From Bacteroidales bacterium (GTDB lineage: Bacteria > Bacteroidota > Bacteroidia > Bacteroidales > Marinilabiliaceae): a DNA stretch of 64,000 bases. Position numbers and translations under genes: made by a program. Where the stretch lies: NCBI GenBank assembly GCA_024401365.1, contig JAKSLE010000002.1, forward strand, positions 181,077 through 245,076. Reading direction: 5' to 3'. Below are positions 1 to 10,382 of the stretch, piece by piece. The first letter of the stretch is position 1. The number at the start of each line of letters is the position of its first letter. Below the pieces are notes generated by a model. The model was not told the DNA's origin. It did not search any database and saw only the letters and a list, made by a program, of their open reading frames with translations.

Positions 1-2040
1 CGCCTTGGCATCATCAGCAAAATCAAATACCAACGGACGCATCATGGTGTAACCTTCACTGCTAACCCTAGCAGCATTGGAGTATATATATGGCAATAGC
101 TTGTATCGCAATTTTATCTGCTTTACAATATTGGCCTCAGTCTTGTCTCCATATCGCCATGGCTCTGTCTGACTCATATAGCCATGAACTCGCATGAATG
201 GAAGGAATACCGCCGTCTGCACCCATCGGCACAACCTCTCTTTGTATTCCTCACTCTCATATTGGTCTCTTGGTCGGAAAAAGCCACCTGCATCGTATGT
301 CCACCATGGTAAACCTGCAGCATTCTGCCCAAGACCGCCAACTATCTGCTTCTTGAATGCATTCCAGTCGTTATTAACATCCCCCGACCATGTCACACTG
401 CCATACCTCTGTATGCCAGCACAACCGCTTCTCGTAAGAATGCTCGAACGCATTCCTGCCCTGTCTTTTGCCAACCCTTCATATACTGTCTTATTTACAA
501 AGAGAGTATATATATTACGGAACAGCTCTCCAGGAAGTGTATTGTCTTTTACTTTACGACCAAATAAATCATCGTTCTCTGGCTCTGTAGCATCCTGCCA
601 CCACGAATCTACACCCGTTGGTACAAGTCTCTTAGAAAAATTGTCCCAATAGTAATTGGCAGCTGCCTGATTCATAAAGTCTATCCAGTCTGTTCCTTCA
701 ACATAGTAACCTTTTAGATTGGCCTCACGACCAACCTCACAGTTCTTATCTATCTTACTCCATACCGATAGCATCAACTTAATGTCCATCCCGTGTAGCT
801 CGTCTGTGAGAGCCTTAGGGTCAGGATAATGGTCTTCATCAAATTGCATGGCATTCCATCCGTACTTACCCCACCACTGCCAGTCTTGAACTATCACGTC
901 AATAGGAATATTACGCTTTCGGAATTCTTTCGCATTGACCAAAATATCTTCACTGCTCACATATCTTTCTCTGCAATGAATATAGCCAAACATCCAACGT
1001 GGCAACATTGGCGATGGGCCAGTCAGATTTCGATACGACGCTATTACTTCATCTGCCGATCCCGCAAATACAGTGTAATCTATAGCACTGGCCATAGGCG
1101 AACGGAACGAAATCTCAGCCTTGTCTATGCCCCAATGCAAAACAGGCTTGTCGCCCTTGGCTCCGTGAAATGCTATTGCGTGCTCTCCAGCACTTAAGTG
1201 TACTAATGTAGATATAGTTGGTGGCAACCATGTATTTTCTGAGTGAACTAGCGTGTCGCCGTCTACAACTATAATCTGCTTGCGAGCCATAGATTGACCT
1301 ACATCCAAAAGGAATCGGTAATCACCGCTCTTGTCTACTTTTATCTTTACCTCAAATGATGAGGAATAACGGGTCTCCCTATTGTTACCATGCGTCGATG
1401 TGGCATCTACTGTATATGCCTCTCCCGAACCTGCCATGGCTTTCATCTCTACCTTATTCTCACACTCGTTGAACTCTGTAAGACCGTAATTGTTCCAGAG
1501 TATACCATACCCCTTGCTGGAAATAACCATAGGTATAGCAATCTGCGTGTTAACCTGGGTCAAACGTCTGGCAATATTACCAACCTCATTCCATCCATCT
1601 TGAAACTGGCCTAATCCGTACACATGCTCGTCAACTTGCTGCGTGAACGACTGCTCTACATCGTAGGTAACAATACCTTCATGGTTGTTGACTGCAAATC
1701 CGTGCGCTTTAGTGGACAGCAGAGTCTTGGCTCCCTTCTGGAACGTGAGGTCTTGTGTCAACTTGTCGTATATAACTTCGAAATCGCCTACTGCAAGCAC
1801 AGTGCGTGAGCCTTCAAACTCACTGACCTTCGGCTCCAATTCGTCGGAAGTTACATAATAATAGTCGGGCAACTGATATGCCTTTACTCCATTTGGGACA
1901 TACACTACTCGTACAGCGTTGTCTTTCAGGAATTTAAGTTTTAATACGCCATCCCCTGCAGGGATATCATAAGCGAAAACAGCTACGTTCGCAGAAAATG
2001 CGAACATAGCTGAAAATAAAAATGAAAAAAGTCTCCTCAT
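1..2040 (-). CDS. GH31 alpha-glycosidase, alpha-xylosidase-like, with PA14 insert (3' end outside window)
   Basis: The reading frame is open for 680 codons from an ATG at 2040 to the window edge; the C-terminal part is missing. Residues 1-23 form a signal peptide. An N-terminal beta-sandwich is followed, around residues 215-315, by a PA14-like insert, as in Bacteroidetes xyloglucan alpha-xylosidases. The (beta/alpha)8 catalytic domain starts near residue 345. WQDATEPE around Asp483 is the GH31 nucleophile motif in its xylosidase-like form, and WSGD around Asp554 fits the acid/base residue. It is the last visible gene of a xylan operon, 28 bp after the GH43-GH8 gene. By family it releases alpha-linked xylose or glucose from non-reducing ends. 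Substrate is inferred; alpha-glucosidase activity is the main alternative. Confidence 0.9.
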   Translation of the reverse strand, partial: MRRLFSFLFSAMFAFSANVAVFAYDIPAGDGVLKLKFLKDNAVRVVYVPNGVKAYQLPDYYYVTSDELEPKVSEFEGSRTVLAVGDFEVIYDKLTQDLTFQKGAKTLLSTKAHGFAVNNHEGIVTYDVEQSFTQQVDEHVYGLGQFQDGWNEVGNIARRLTQVNTQIAIPMVISSKGYGILWNNYGLTEFNECENKVEMKAMAGSGEAYTVDATSTHGNNRETRYSSSFEVKIKVDKSGDYRFLLDVGQSMARKQIIVVDGDTLVHSENTWLPPTISTLVHLSAGEHAIAFHGAKGDKPVLHWGIDKAEISFRSPMASAIDYTVFAGSADEVIASYRNLTGPSPMLPRWMFGYIHCRERYVSSEDILVNAKEFRKRNIPIDVIVQDWQWWGKYGWNAMQFDEDHYPDPKALTDELHGMDIKLMLSVWSKIDKNCEVGREANLKGYYVEGTDWIDFMNQAAANYYWDNFSKRLVPTGVDSWWQDATEPENDDLFGRKVKDNTLPGELFRNIYTLFVNKTVYEGLAKDRAGMRSSILTRSGCAGIQRYGSVTWSGDVNNDWNAFKKQIVGGLGQNAAGLPWWTYDAGGFFRPRDQYESEEYKERLCRWVQTAVFLPFMRVHGYMSQTEPWRYGDKTEANIVKQIKLRYKLLPYIYSNAARVSSEGYTMMRPLVFDFADDAKA

Positions 2041-2068
2041 CTATGGTGTTGTGTTAATATGAATCTGC

Positions 2069-4609
2069 TTACTTCGCAGGCTCTATTACGCGATAGTTAC
2101 CTGTAAGGTGCATAATTGCAAAAAGGTGTAGGAACCCATCATAATATGCATCAAAGTAACCATCTTCGTATGGCTCGTGCTTAGATTCTAGCATGTGCTT
2201 TACAAACTCATATCCCTTTGAGTGTGTTGCCACAAGCGATGCAGCCGCTGCTGTGGAAACAAAACCTAAAGAGTGACGAAGTGTTGTATAGCCTCCCGCA
2301 GGAAGAATCCTCGCTGGTGTAGTACCGTCAACATTGAACTGGTCTACAAACTTATCAACTCCTTGCGAATATAAGAAATCTTGTATTAGATTTGCATACT
2401 CTTGCTGCCATTTGACATCAGCACCTGCCCATGTGTAGTCAAGTGTAATGTTCATTGGCACACGCCATGAGTCAAAACGGAAGGCATCTCCAAGAATACC
2501 TCTACCACCCATCAATGTACCATCGTAATTGCTGTAGTCAGGATTCAAACCTGTCTTAGGATTGATACATTTGTGGAGATACTCACGGCTCTTTGCAGCA
2601 CACTCTTTCCAGAAACCTGAACGACCGTCGTTGAGATACTTCGCCCAAATCTCATAGAATACTGGCAAATGGTACGATGGATCTGTATATCTGCCACCCC
2701 AGTTGTCTGGTGTGAATGTGATAAGCTTCTCTTCAAGATTGATGAATGGAGCCAATCTGTCCATACCTGTCTTGAGGAATGAGTTATTGATGATGTTTTG
2801 CGCCTCTGCTAGGTAGTTGATACCTGTATCATTGCCCCACTGATTTGAAGCAAAAATAAGCGATGTCACAAAATACAACTCACCATCAGATGCAGCTCCG
2901 TCAGAGTTCTTTGTACCATCAAGTTTGTTGCTCCATGCAAAATAGCCTTTGTATGGACCGTCTTGATGCTGCATATATTTCTTTGCCCAACGCCAAAGCT
3001 TGTCAAAACAATCTTTGCGGTTGAATTGTACTGCCGTCATCAAACCATACGACATACCTTCTGTACGTACATCATTGTTCTTGATGTCCGAAACGTATGC
3101 CATCGAATCGTTGACCTCGAAGTATATCTTATTCTTGCCAAAGAACAACTCCTCAAATGTCTTGTTTACAAGTGCCTTTGTCTCAGCTTCACTCATGAAG
3201 CCCATCTCTGCAATGAGATTACGGTACTGACCTGTAGTCATCGCACCATAAATATTAGGTACAAGACCGAAGCCTAACCAGTCAACCTGACAGTCTGTAG
3301 AGCCCTTAGCCTCTACTACAAGGTCTTGCTTGCCGTTTGGAGTAGCTGTAACATTAAATGAAGCTATAGTCCAGTCCTTCGATGGGTTCAACTTAACATT
3401 TGCAATTACCTTACCCTTAGTAGTGCTTATCTGAAGCTTAGCCGCCTTAGATGCCTTATAACGAATCTTTACAGTAGCTAGATCTTTTGCATCTGCAAAA
3501 TCAACTGCATTGTAAACTACCTTGTCACCGCTCTTCTTGAACTGTGTATACCAACCCTTGAATGGTACCGAACGATCTATATAGTCGATTGTAGCACCCT
3601 TGATTGATGTATAACGGTCTATATGTATCTGCTCTGTAGCCTTTGTTATACCTACACCACGACGAGTAGGGATAACTTTTTGGATTGTACCATCAGCATT
3701 GAAACTGAGAGAGTCAATACATACAGAACGATTCTTATCAAAATTAGGCGAGTAATCGTTGTGGTGATAGAAAAGATACCACTGACCTTGATAGTTGACA
3801 ATAGAATGGTGATTTGTCCAACATCCCGTAGGCGATGCATCCATAATAACACCCTTGTACTCGTATGGACCCATTGGGCTGTCACTCATGGCATAAGCAA
3901 GAAGCTCTGTCTCGTCACGTACCCATGGGAAGGTGAAGTAGTACTTGCCGTTAGCCTTGAACGCAAATGGACCTTCTTTCAAACCGTTACCCTTAGGGAA
4001 CGACTCGTCAATACGTGTGACAGATGCAGAATCTATCTCCATCATGTTGTCCTTGAGCTTGGCTACTCGCTGTCCCCAACCCGACCAGAAGAGGTACGAT
4101 TGTCCATCATCGTCTCTCAAGACACATGGGTCAATACCTGCAGCACCTTGAATTGGACGGAACATTGGCCTGTATGGACCTTCTGGATTCTGCGCTATGG
4201 CTACACCAATACCAAAACCGCCCATGCGCTGGCCAGGACGTGGCTTTGGCGCATCTGGGAAGTAGAAGTAATACATACCATCTTTCTCTACACAGTCAGG
4301 CGCCCACATAGAGTATGCCTCTGGATTACCCCAAGGTACATCTTTCTGATCAAGAATAACACCATGGTCTGTCCAATGTGTCATATCTTCTGACGAGAAA
4401 ACATGATAGTCTTCCATACAGAACCACTCACGCTCTTTGAGGTCTGGCGTTGCTGGTGGAATATCGTGAGATGGGAAAAGATATAGCTTCCCGTTAAAAA
4501 CACGTGCTGTAGGGTCAGCACAGAACTGATCGTGAATAATAGGGTTCTGAGCCCTGAGGCTCAGAACACTAACAAATGAAAATAATATGAGAAAAGATTT
4601 ACGAATCAT
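2069..4609 (-). CDS. GH43 - CBM6-like - GH8 fusion, xylan oligosaccharide hydrolase
   Basis: 846 residues with a signal peptide (about 1-20). The N-terminal half is a GH43 five-blade propeller: Asp32 in CADPT (base), Asp160 in GIDP (pKa modulator) and Glu212 in KEGPF (acid). Residues about 335-450 look like a CBM6-type beta-sandwich. Residues about 452-846 form a GH8 (alpha/alpha)6 barrel with Glu517 in VRTEGMSYG (acid), Asp575 in ASDGE and Asp713 in FDSW (candidate base). The Glu-Asp spacing of 58 residues matches what I recall for reducing-end xylose-releasing exo-oligoxylanases. The enzyme would therefore attack xylo-oligosaccharides from both ends, with GH43 acting as xylosidase or arabinofuranosidase at the non-reducing end. 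It overlaps the upstream GH3 gene by 4 bp, so translation is probably coupled. Exact specificities are inferred. Confidence 0.9.
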   Translation of the reverse strand: MIRKSFLILFSFVSVLSLRAQNPIIHDQFCADPTARVFNGKLYLFPSHDIPPATPDLKEREWFCMEDYHVFSSEDMTHWTDHGVILDQKDVPWGNPEAYSMWAPDCVEKDGMYYFYFPDAPKPRPGQRMGGFGIGVAIAQNPEGPYRPMFRPIQGAAGIDPCVLRDDDGQSYLFWSGWGQRVAKLKDNMMEIDSASVTRIDESFPKGNGLKEGPFAFKANGKYYFTFPWVRDETELLAYAMSDSPMGPYEYKGVIMDASPTGCWTNHHSIVNYQGQWYLFYHHNDYSPNFDKNRSVCIDSLSFNADGTIQKVIPTRRGVGITKATEQIHIDRYTSIKGATIDYIDRSVPFKGWYTQFKKSGDKVVYNAVDFADAKDLATVKIRYKASKAAKLQISTTKGKVIANVKLNPSKDWTIASFNVTATPNGKQDLVVEAKGSTDCQVDWLGFGLVPNIYGAMTTGQYRNLIAEMGFMSEAETKALVNKTFEELFFGKNKIYFEVNDSMAYVSDIKNNDVRTEGMSYGLMTAVQFNRKDCFDKLWRWAKKYMQHQDGPYKGYFAWSNKLDGTKNSDGAASDGELYFVTSLIFASNQWGNDTGINYLAEAQNIINNSFLKTGMDRLAPFINLEEKLITFTPDNWGGRYTDPSYHLPVFYEIWAKYLNDGRSGFWKECAAKSREYLHKCINPKTGLNPDYSNYDGTLMGGRGILGDAFRFDSWRVPMNITLDYTWAGADVKWQQEYANLIQDFLYSQGVDKFVDQFNVDGTTPARILPAGGYTTLRHSLGFVSTAAAASLVATHSKGYEFVKHMLESKHEPYEDGYFDAYYDGFLHLFAIMHLTGNYRVIEPAK

Positions 4610-7191
4610 AGGAGAGTCACCTTGATTGATTTAACATTAGCTGAACTATTACCATAGAATACTGTATAGGTTCCAGGTGTAGTGCACACCTTCATAGAGG
4701 CCTCGTCGTAGAACTCAAATGCCTCAGGGGTCAAAGTTAATGTCGCTTTCGCTGTCTTGCCTGCCTTCACGTCTACTCTCTGGAATGCACGGAGCGTCTT
4801 GATAGGAGCACCTTCTGTATCTCCATCTTTCGAGATGTATACTTGTACTACCTCAGTACCGTCTCGCTTGCCAGTATTCTTAACGTTAAGTGTCAGGTCA
4901 AAAGATTTGCCTTTAGCTACTTGATTTTCTGTAGCTGCCGATGTCGTGATGTCGAATGTCGTGTACGACAAACCATATCCAAATGGATAGAGCGGCTTCT
5001 CTGTCATGAAACGGTATGTACGTCCCTTCATAGAGTAGTCTCTGTAATCTGGCAACTGCGATGATGATGTGTAGTAGGTTACTGGCAACTTGCCCGATGG
5101 GTTGTAATCACCAAAGAGTACTTCGGCTACTGCCTTGCCACCCATCTCACCTGGATACCAGGCTTGAAGTATAGCATCACACGACTCCGTCTCAGGTGCC
5201 AACGCTATAGCCGAACCTGAACAACAAACAAAGATTACTTTCTTGCCTGCTGCCTTCAGTGCCTTGAGCATGTTGCGCTGTACCGCTGGGAGTTCTATGT
5301 CTGTACGGTCACCACCCTTGAAGCCTGGAAGGTCAATTGGCATCTCTTCGCCTTCAAGTCTTGCCGATATACCACCACAGAAAATAACTACATCACAGTC
5401 CTTGACTTGCTTTACAGTCTCGTCGTAGTTGATATCCCACTCTTTGCCTAGGTCGAATGTGAGATTGGCATCCCAATTCTCTATTTGTGCATAGAGTATC
5501 TCTATCTTGTACTCCTTGCCTGCTTCAACATTCATACGGGTACGAGTGTCTGTTCTGCGCCATGTACGGTGCATAGTCTTTCTCTCTCCGTTAACAAGCA
5601 ACTCAAAGTAACTGCATCCTTGCAGATGTAACATTACCTCTCCACTTTGCTTTGGCTTGAATGTTGTCTCATATTTTGCCGAGAAACCTGTCAATGGCAA
5701 TCCTGGAGCAAACGCATAGTTGCCAAATGTCGTAACGTCAATTGGTCGTGTATAGTGTTCTGTAGTAAATACATCGCCTTCACGCTTCTGGTTCTTCCAG
5801 AACGAGCCTTTCATGCCTTGCTTGCCATCGGCATAGCATTGGTCAAAGTATGATTCCAATACCTGATCGTGTACAAGGTCACATCCTTGAACGTACTTTA
5901 CTTTCTTGGACTTTGTCTTGATACCTTCAAGTATGGTTACAGTCTCGTTTGGCACACCATTGTAGTTCCCCCACATAAGTGGCTCATCGTCAGCATTTGG
6001 TCCAACTACCGCTACTTTCTTGCCTTTCGATAGAGGAAGTATGTTGCCCTTGTTCATGAGAAGTGTCATCGACTGACGTGCAAGGTCAAGCGCTATCTGC
6101 CTGTGCTCTTTGCAGTCTACTACGTCTGTAGATACCGACGACCAATGGCAGTCTTCTGGCTTGTCCATCTCACCGAGTGAGAATCTGCCTTCTAGGAGTC
6201 GAAGTACCTTTTCGTCAACGTCTTCTTCTGTGATAAGGCCTAGACGAACTGCTTGTGGTATCTCATGATACGCATAGTTGTATCCACACTCTACGTCAGT
6301 TCCTGCCAAAACTCCTTGCGCTGCGGCATGCTTGGCATCTGATGATGTCTTGTGCGATTCCCAGAAGTCCGAAATGGCTCCACAGTCGGAAACTACCATG
6401 TACTTAAAGCCCCACTCTTCACGGAGTATGCGCTGAAGCAATCGCCTGCTTCCACAGCATGGCTCATCGTCCCAACGCTGATATGCACACATCACTTCTC
6501 GTACATCTCCTTTTTGGACAGTCTCCTTAAATGCTGGGAGATATGTCTCATAAAGGTCTCGCATTGGCACATTGGTAATGTTGTCCACGTGACGTGCCCA
6601 TTCTGGTCCAGAGTGAACCGCATAGTGCTTCGCACAGGCCAAAAGTCTACGATACTTGAGTGAATCAGGACCTTGAAGACCTTTTACTACGGCTACACCC
6701 ATTACTGATGTAAGGTATGGATCTTCTCCGTATGTCTCTTGGCCTCTACCCCATCGTGGATCGCGGAAAATATTCACGTTTGGTGTCCACACTGAAAGGT
6801 CGTGGAAACGTCTGCTCTCTACCCCATTCTTCTGCCAGTCGTTCCATTTGGCACGCATCTCCATAGATGCTGCATCAAAGGCCGATTTTACAAGCGCAGG
6901 ATTAAAGGTAGATGCCATACCTATTGGCTCTGGAAATACCGTGACATCTCCCATATTGGCAATGCCATGAAGAGCCTCACTCCACCAGTTGAATTTCTTA
7001 ATGCCAAGTCGTGGAATGGCTGGACTCTCATCGAGCATAAGCATGGCTTTCTCTTCCAACGTAAGGCGCGAAAGCAGATCTTTTGCTCGCTCAGTATTCG
7101 AGAGCGATGGATCCATATACGGTAGCAACTGCGCCGAAGAACCGACACAGATGGCTGCTAACAGTATAATGATCGAATATAATCGTCTCAT
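4606..7191 (-). CDS. GH3 beta-xylosidase with PA14 insert
   Basis: 861 residues, signal peptide about 1-20. The TIM-barrel domain carries the GH3 nucleophile Asp269 in VVSDCGAI and the substrate-binding KHY motif near residue 189. A PA14-type sandwich (about 440-590) interrupts the second alpha/beta domain, and a fibronectin III-like domain ends the protein. This layout and the motifs EALHG and VSDCGA are typical of Prevotella/Bacteroides xylan 1,4-beta-xylosidases that release xylose from xylo-oligosaccharides. It lies 19 bp after the CE1 esterase and overlaps the GH43-GH8 gene by 4 bp. A beta-glucosidase or arabinosidase side activity cannot be excluded. Confidence 0.92.
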   Translation of the reverse strand: MRRLYSIIILLAAICVGSSAQLLPYMDPSLSNTERAKDLLSRLTLEEKAMLMLDESPAIPRLGIKKFNWWSEALHGIANMGDVTVFPEPIGMASTFNPALVKSAFDAASMEMRAKWNDWQKNGVESRRFHDLSVWTPNVNIFRDPRWGRGQETYGEDPYLTSVMGVAVVKGLQGPDSLKYRRLLACAKHYAVHSGPEWARHVDNITNVPMRDLYETYLPAFKETVQKGDVREVMCAYQRWDDEPCCGSRRLLQRILREEWGFKYMVVSDCGAISDFWESHKTSSDAKHAAAQGVLAGTDVECGYNYAYHEIPQAVRLGLITEEDVDEKVLRLLEGRFSLGEMDKPEDCHWSSVSTDVVDCKEHRQIALDLARQSMTLLMNKGNILPLSKGKKVAVVGPNADDEPLMWGNYNGVPNETVTILEGIKTKSKKVKYVQGCDLVHDQVLESYFDQCYADGKQGMKGSFWKNQKREGDVFTTEHYTRPIDVTTFGNYAFAPGLPLTGFSAKYETTFKPKQSGEVMLHLQGCSYFELLVNGERKTMHRTWRRTDTRTRMNVEAGKEYKIEILYAQIENWDANLTFDLGKEWDINYDETVKQVKDCDVVIFCGGISARLEGEEMPIDLPGFKGGDRTDIELPAVQRNMLKALKAAGKKVIFVCCSGSAIALAPETESCDAILQAWYPGEMGGKAVAEVLFGDYNPSGKLPVTYYTSSSQLPDYRDYSMKGRTYRFMTEKPLYPFGYGLSYTTFDITTSAATENQVAKGKSFDLTLNVKNTGKRDGTEVVQVYISKDGDTEGAPIKTLRAFQRVDVKAGKTAKATLTLTPEAFEFYDEASMKVCTTPGTYTVFYGNSSANVKSIKVTLL

Positions 7192-7210
7192 AAATCGTTA
7201 ATGATAGAGG

Positions 7211-8350
<1,140 letters not shown>

Positions 8351-8420
8351 TTATTCTATATGTTAATGGTATAAGTTAATTTGCTTACTATGCCTCACTT
8401 TTTGCTCAACATAGTAATTG

Positions 8421-8428
8421 CAAAGTTA
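8421..8428 (-). promoter_or_regulatory. -7 promoter box of the xylan operon
   Basis: On the minus strand this reads TAACTTTG, an exact Bacteroidetes TAnnTTTG box. The predicted start gives a leader of about 65 nt before the CE1 gene. In the leader, TACTATG and CATAGTA (8386-8392 and 8410-8416) can pair into a stem. Confidence 0.7.
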
Positions 8429-8539
8429 GTACTGAGGTGTTAACTTTTATTTACACGCACGTTGCTAAAATTTTCTCGTACGTAACATTTAGTGGCAAAA
8501 TATGTAAATTGTACATAAAAATAGTGAAGTGACGGAAAA

Positions 8540-9427
8540 TTACCAGGAGCCACCTCCACCACCTCCTCCAAAGGAACCTCCACCCGAACCATAGCCGCCT
8601 CCATATCCACCTCCATATGTGCCACCATATCCTCTATACCCACTAGAGTTGCCTCCGGTACGACTAAATGCCGACGAGGAGAAGAGCCAGCAGCCCATCC
8701 CTACGACATTCTTAAATGACGAAAACTTAGTCCAGTCCTTTTCTACTATAGCCCAAAACAGGTTAAACAATAGTCCTAATACCCAAAATGGCATATACAA
8801 AAAGAAGAGTCCTAGAAATATGGCTTTGAAAATCTGGGCAATTATCCCAAACGCCGAATCTTCTTCGTCTGCTTCTGAAACACGCTCAACTGCACTATAA
8901 TCCTGATTAAGAGCATCTGCCAAGGAGCCTCCATTGATTACCGTGAGTATACACGCTACTCCAGCATGAATACCTCCGCAATAATCTTCCTTCTTGAAAT
9001 AGGAAATCATACCTTCATTGACAATACGGGCACATATCGCATCTGTCAATATGGACTCAAGACCATAACCTGTAGCAATAAATGCCTCTCCTTTCTGGTT
9101 CGCCGTCTTGGGCTTAACTAGAATTACCACACCATTATCCTTGCCTTGTTGCCCTATCCCCCATTTCTGACCGAGCATTGTAGCATATAAAGACGCAGGC
9201 AACCCGTCAAATGTGCCGACTGTCACAACTGCAATCTGATTGGTAGTGGAAAAATGTAGCTTTACTAATTGCTCTTCTAGTCGCCCTCGAAATGACTCCG
9301 TCATCACTCCTGCATAGTCATTTACAAAGCGAAAGGGCGATGGCTTGTCTGGAATATTTTGTGCTATAGTTGTCAACGCCACAAATATGAGGGCGACAAT
9401 AGTAGTATAACGCTTGATAGTATTCAT
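8540..9427 (-). CDS. TPM-domain (YgcG-like) protein with glycine-rich tail
   Basis: 295 residues from the ATG at 9427. That start is chosen because it opens directly into a signal peptide ending in TIAQ; an upstream in-frame ATG at 9571 would add 48 residues of unlikely composition. The mature protein is a TPM domain (about residues 25-170; NGVVILVKPK and ATGYGLE are conserved), one hydrophobic segment near 215-240, and a tail of Gly/Tyr/Ser ending GGGGGGGSW. TPM-domain proteins are membrane-linked and their biochemical role is poorly defined; some act in photosystem repair or stress. It is a clear paralog of the gene at 46856-47731, sharing signal peptide, domain and tail. Confidence 0.85.
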   Translation of the reverse strand: MNTIKRYTTIVALIFVALTTIAQNIPDKPSPFRFVNDYAGVMTESFRGRLEEQLVKLHFSTTNQIAVVTVGTFDGLPASLYATMLGQKWGIGQQGKDNGVVILVKPKTANQKGEAFIATGYGLESILTDAICARIVNEGMISYFKKEDYCGGIHAGVACILTVINGGSLADALNQDYSAVERVSEADEEDSAFGIIAQIFKAIFLGLFFLYMPFWVLGLLFNLFWAIVEKDWTKFSSFKNVVGMGCWLFSSSAFSRTGGNSSGYRGYGGTYGGGYGGGYGSGGGSFGGGGGGGSW

Positions 9428-9580
9428 AGTCAACCTTTTGATTTTGCATCTGGAAGGGAAATCTTTGACTAGCACCTCGGCATCGACAATCGTGTCCCTG
9501 TTACTGAACCCCACATAACATATGGTATCTGATTCTCGCACAAACATACATATTCCTTCCGCTTTTGTCAAGTGTTATTT

Positions 9581-9634
9581 TGAAAAATTACGAGCAACAA
9601 CTGACTTCTATATACGCAGCAGCTATCCTCATAC
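9581..9634 (-). repeat. Dispersed intergenic repeat, copy A
   Basis: On the minus strand the copy reads GCGTATATAGAAGT followed by TTGTTGCTCGTAATTTTT. It shares the GTATATAGA core and the TTGCTCGCAATTTTT tail with copies at 19.6, 25.8, 39.4, 46.7 and 52.9 kb. It is non-coding. Confidence 0.55.
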
Positions 9635-9744
9635 TTACTTCATGCCTACATCTAAGACTCGCACAACTTATCTCAAAATAGTCGCTTTCTTCCACAAGTA
9701 GAGAAAAACTTAGAATAATATCCCACAATTCGCACATTTTGTCG

Positions 9745-9752
9745 TATCTTTG
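9745..9752 (+). promoter_or_regulatory. -7 promoter box of the Lrp/AsnC gene
   Basis: TATCTTTG, an exact TAnnTTTG box, 30 bp before the start codon at 9783. No convincing -33 element was seen at the usual distance. Confidence 0.6.
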
Positions 9753-9782
9753 TAACATATAACTAATAATAAGTGTCTATTT

Positions 9783-10250
9783 ATGGCAACAACAACATTG
9801 GATGATATCGATATCAAGATTCTTAAGGAGCTCCAGCAGAATAGCCGACTTACCAACAAGGAATTGGCTGCTAGAATACACCTTAGTACTACTCCTACTT
9901 TCGAACGTCACCGCCGTCTGGAACGCGAGGGCTATATCAAGCAGTATACGACTATCGTCGATGCTGATAAAATCAATCGCAGCTTCATGGTCTTGTGCAA
10001 CATCAGTACTAATAACATATTCAAGGATAAAATCGACGACTTCCGTAATCGCGTTTCTCAATGGAATCAGGTGGTCGAGTGCTATAATACGAGCGGCGAC
10101 TTCGATTTTACTCTCAAAATCGCTGTCTCTAGTATGAAGGAGTACCAGGAGTTTATCATCAACGAGATCGGAGCTATCGAGTACGTCTCTAAAATACAGT
10201 CTTGTTTCATCATGGATACCCTCAAAAGTGGCGCAGGAGTGGGCCTTTAA
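9783..10250 (+). CDS. Lrp/AsnC family transcriptional regulator
   Basis: 155 residues, the usual length for the family. The N-terminal winged helix-turn-helix (about 5-62) starts with LDDIDIKILKELQQNSRLTN and continues with the family pattern of a recognition helix and ERHRRLEREGYI. Residues about 65-150 form the RAM effector domain (Asp/Gly-rich turn GDFDFTLKI near 110). Lrp-type proteins form octamers and respond to amino acids. This one is transcribed alone on the plus strand, so its regulon cannot be inferred from neighbours, although the Phe/Tyr operon lies 3 kb away. Confidence 0.93.
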   Translation: MATTTLDDIDIKILKELQQNSRLTNKELAARIHLSTTPTFERHRRLEREGYIKQYTTIVDADKINRSFMVLCNISTNNIFKDKIDDFRNRVSQWNQVVECYNTSGDFDFTLKIAVSSMKEYQEFIINEIGAIEYVSKIQSCFIMDTLKSGAGVGL

Positions 10251-10382
10251 GCTTACTCCTATATGTCCCATCAACTCTTATATTTCAATTAATTATCATA
10301 TTTAAGTAGTTTTTTTTTACAGCCAACTTCATTTTCTATATTTTTTATACCTTTACGACCTCAACGGTTATCTCCAAACATC

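Noticed and set aside
3623-4393. 256-residue open frame on the plus strand
   Set aside because: It runs antisense to the GH43 domain, has no recognisable motif and unnatural composition; the opposite strand carries clear catalytic motifs.
9428-9571. Upstream start for the first TPM protein
   Set aside because: It would place 48 residues before a perfect signal peptide; the paralog at 46856 starts directly at the signal peptide.
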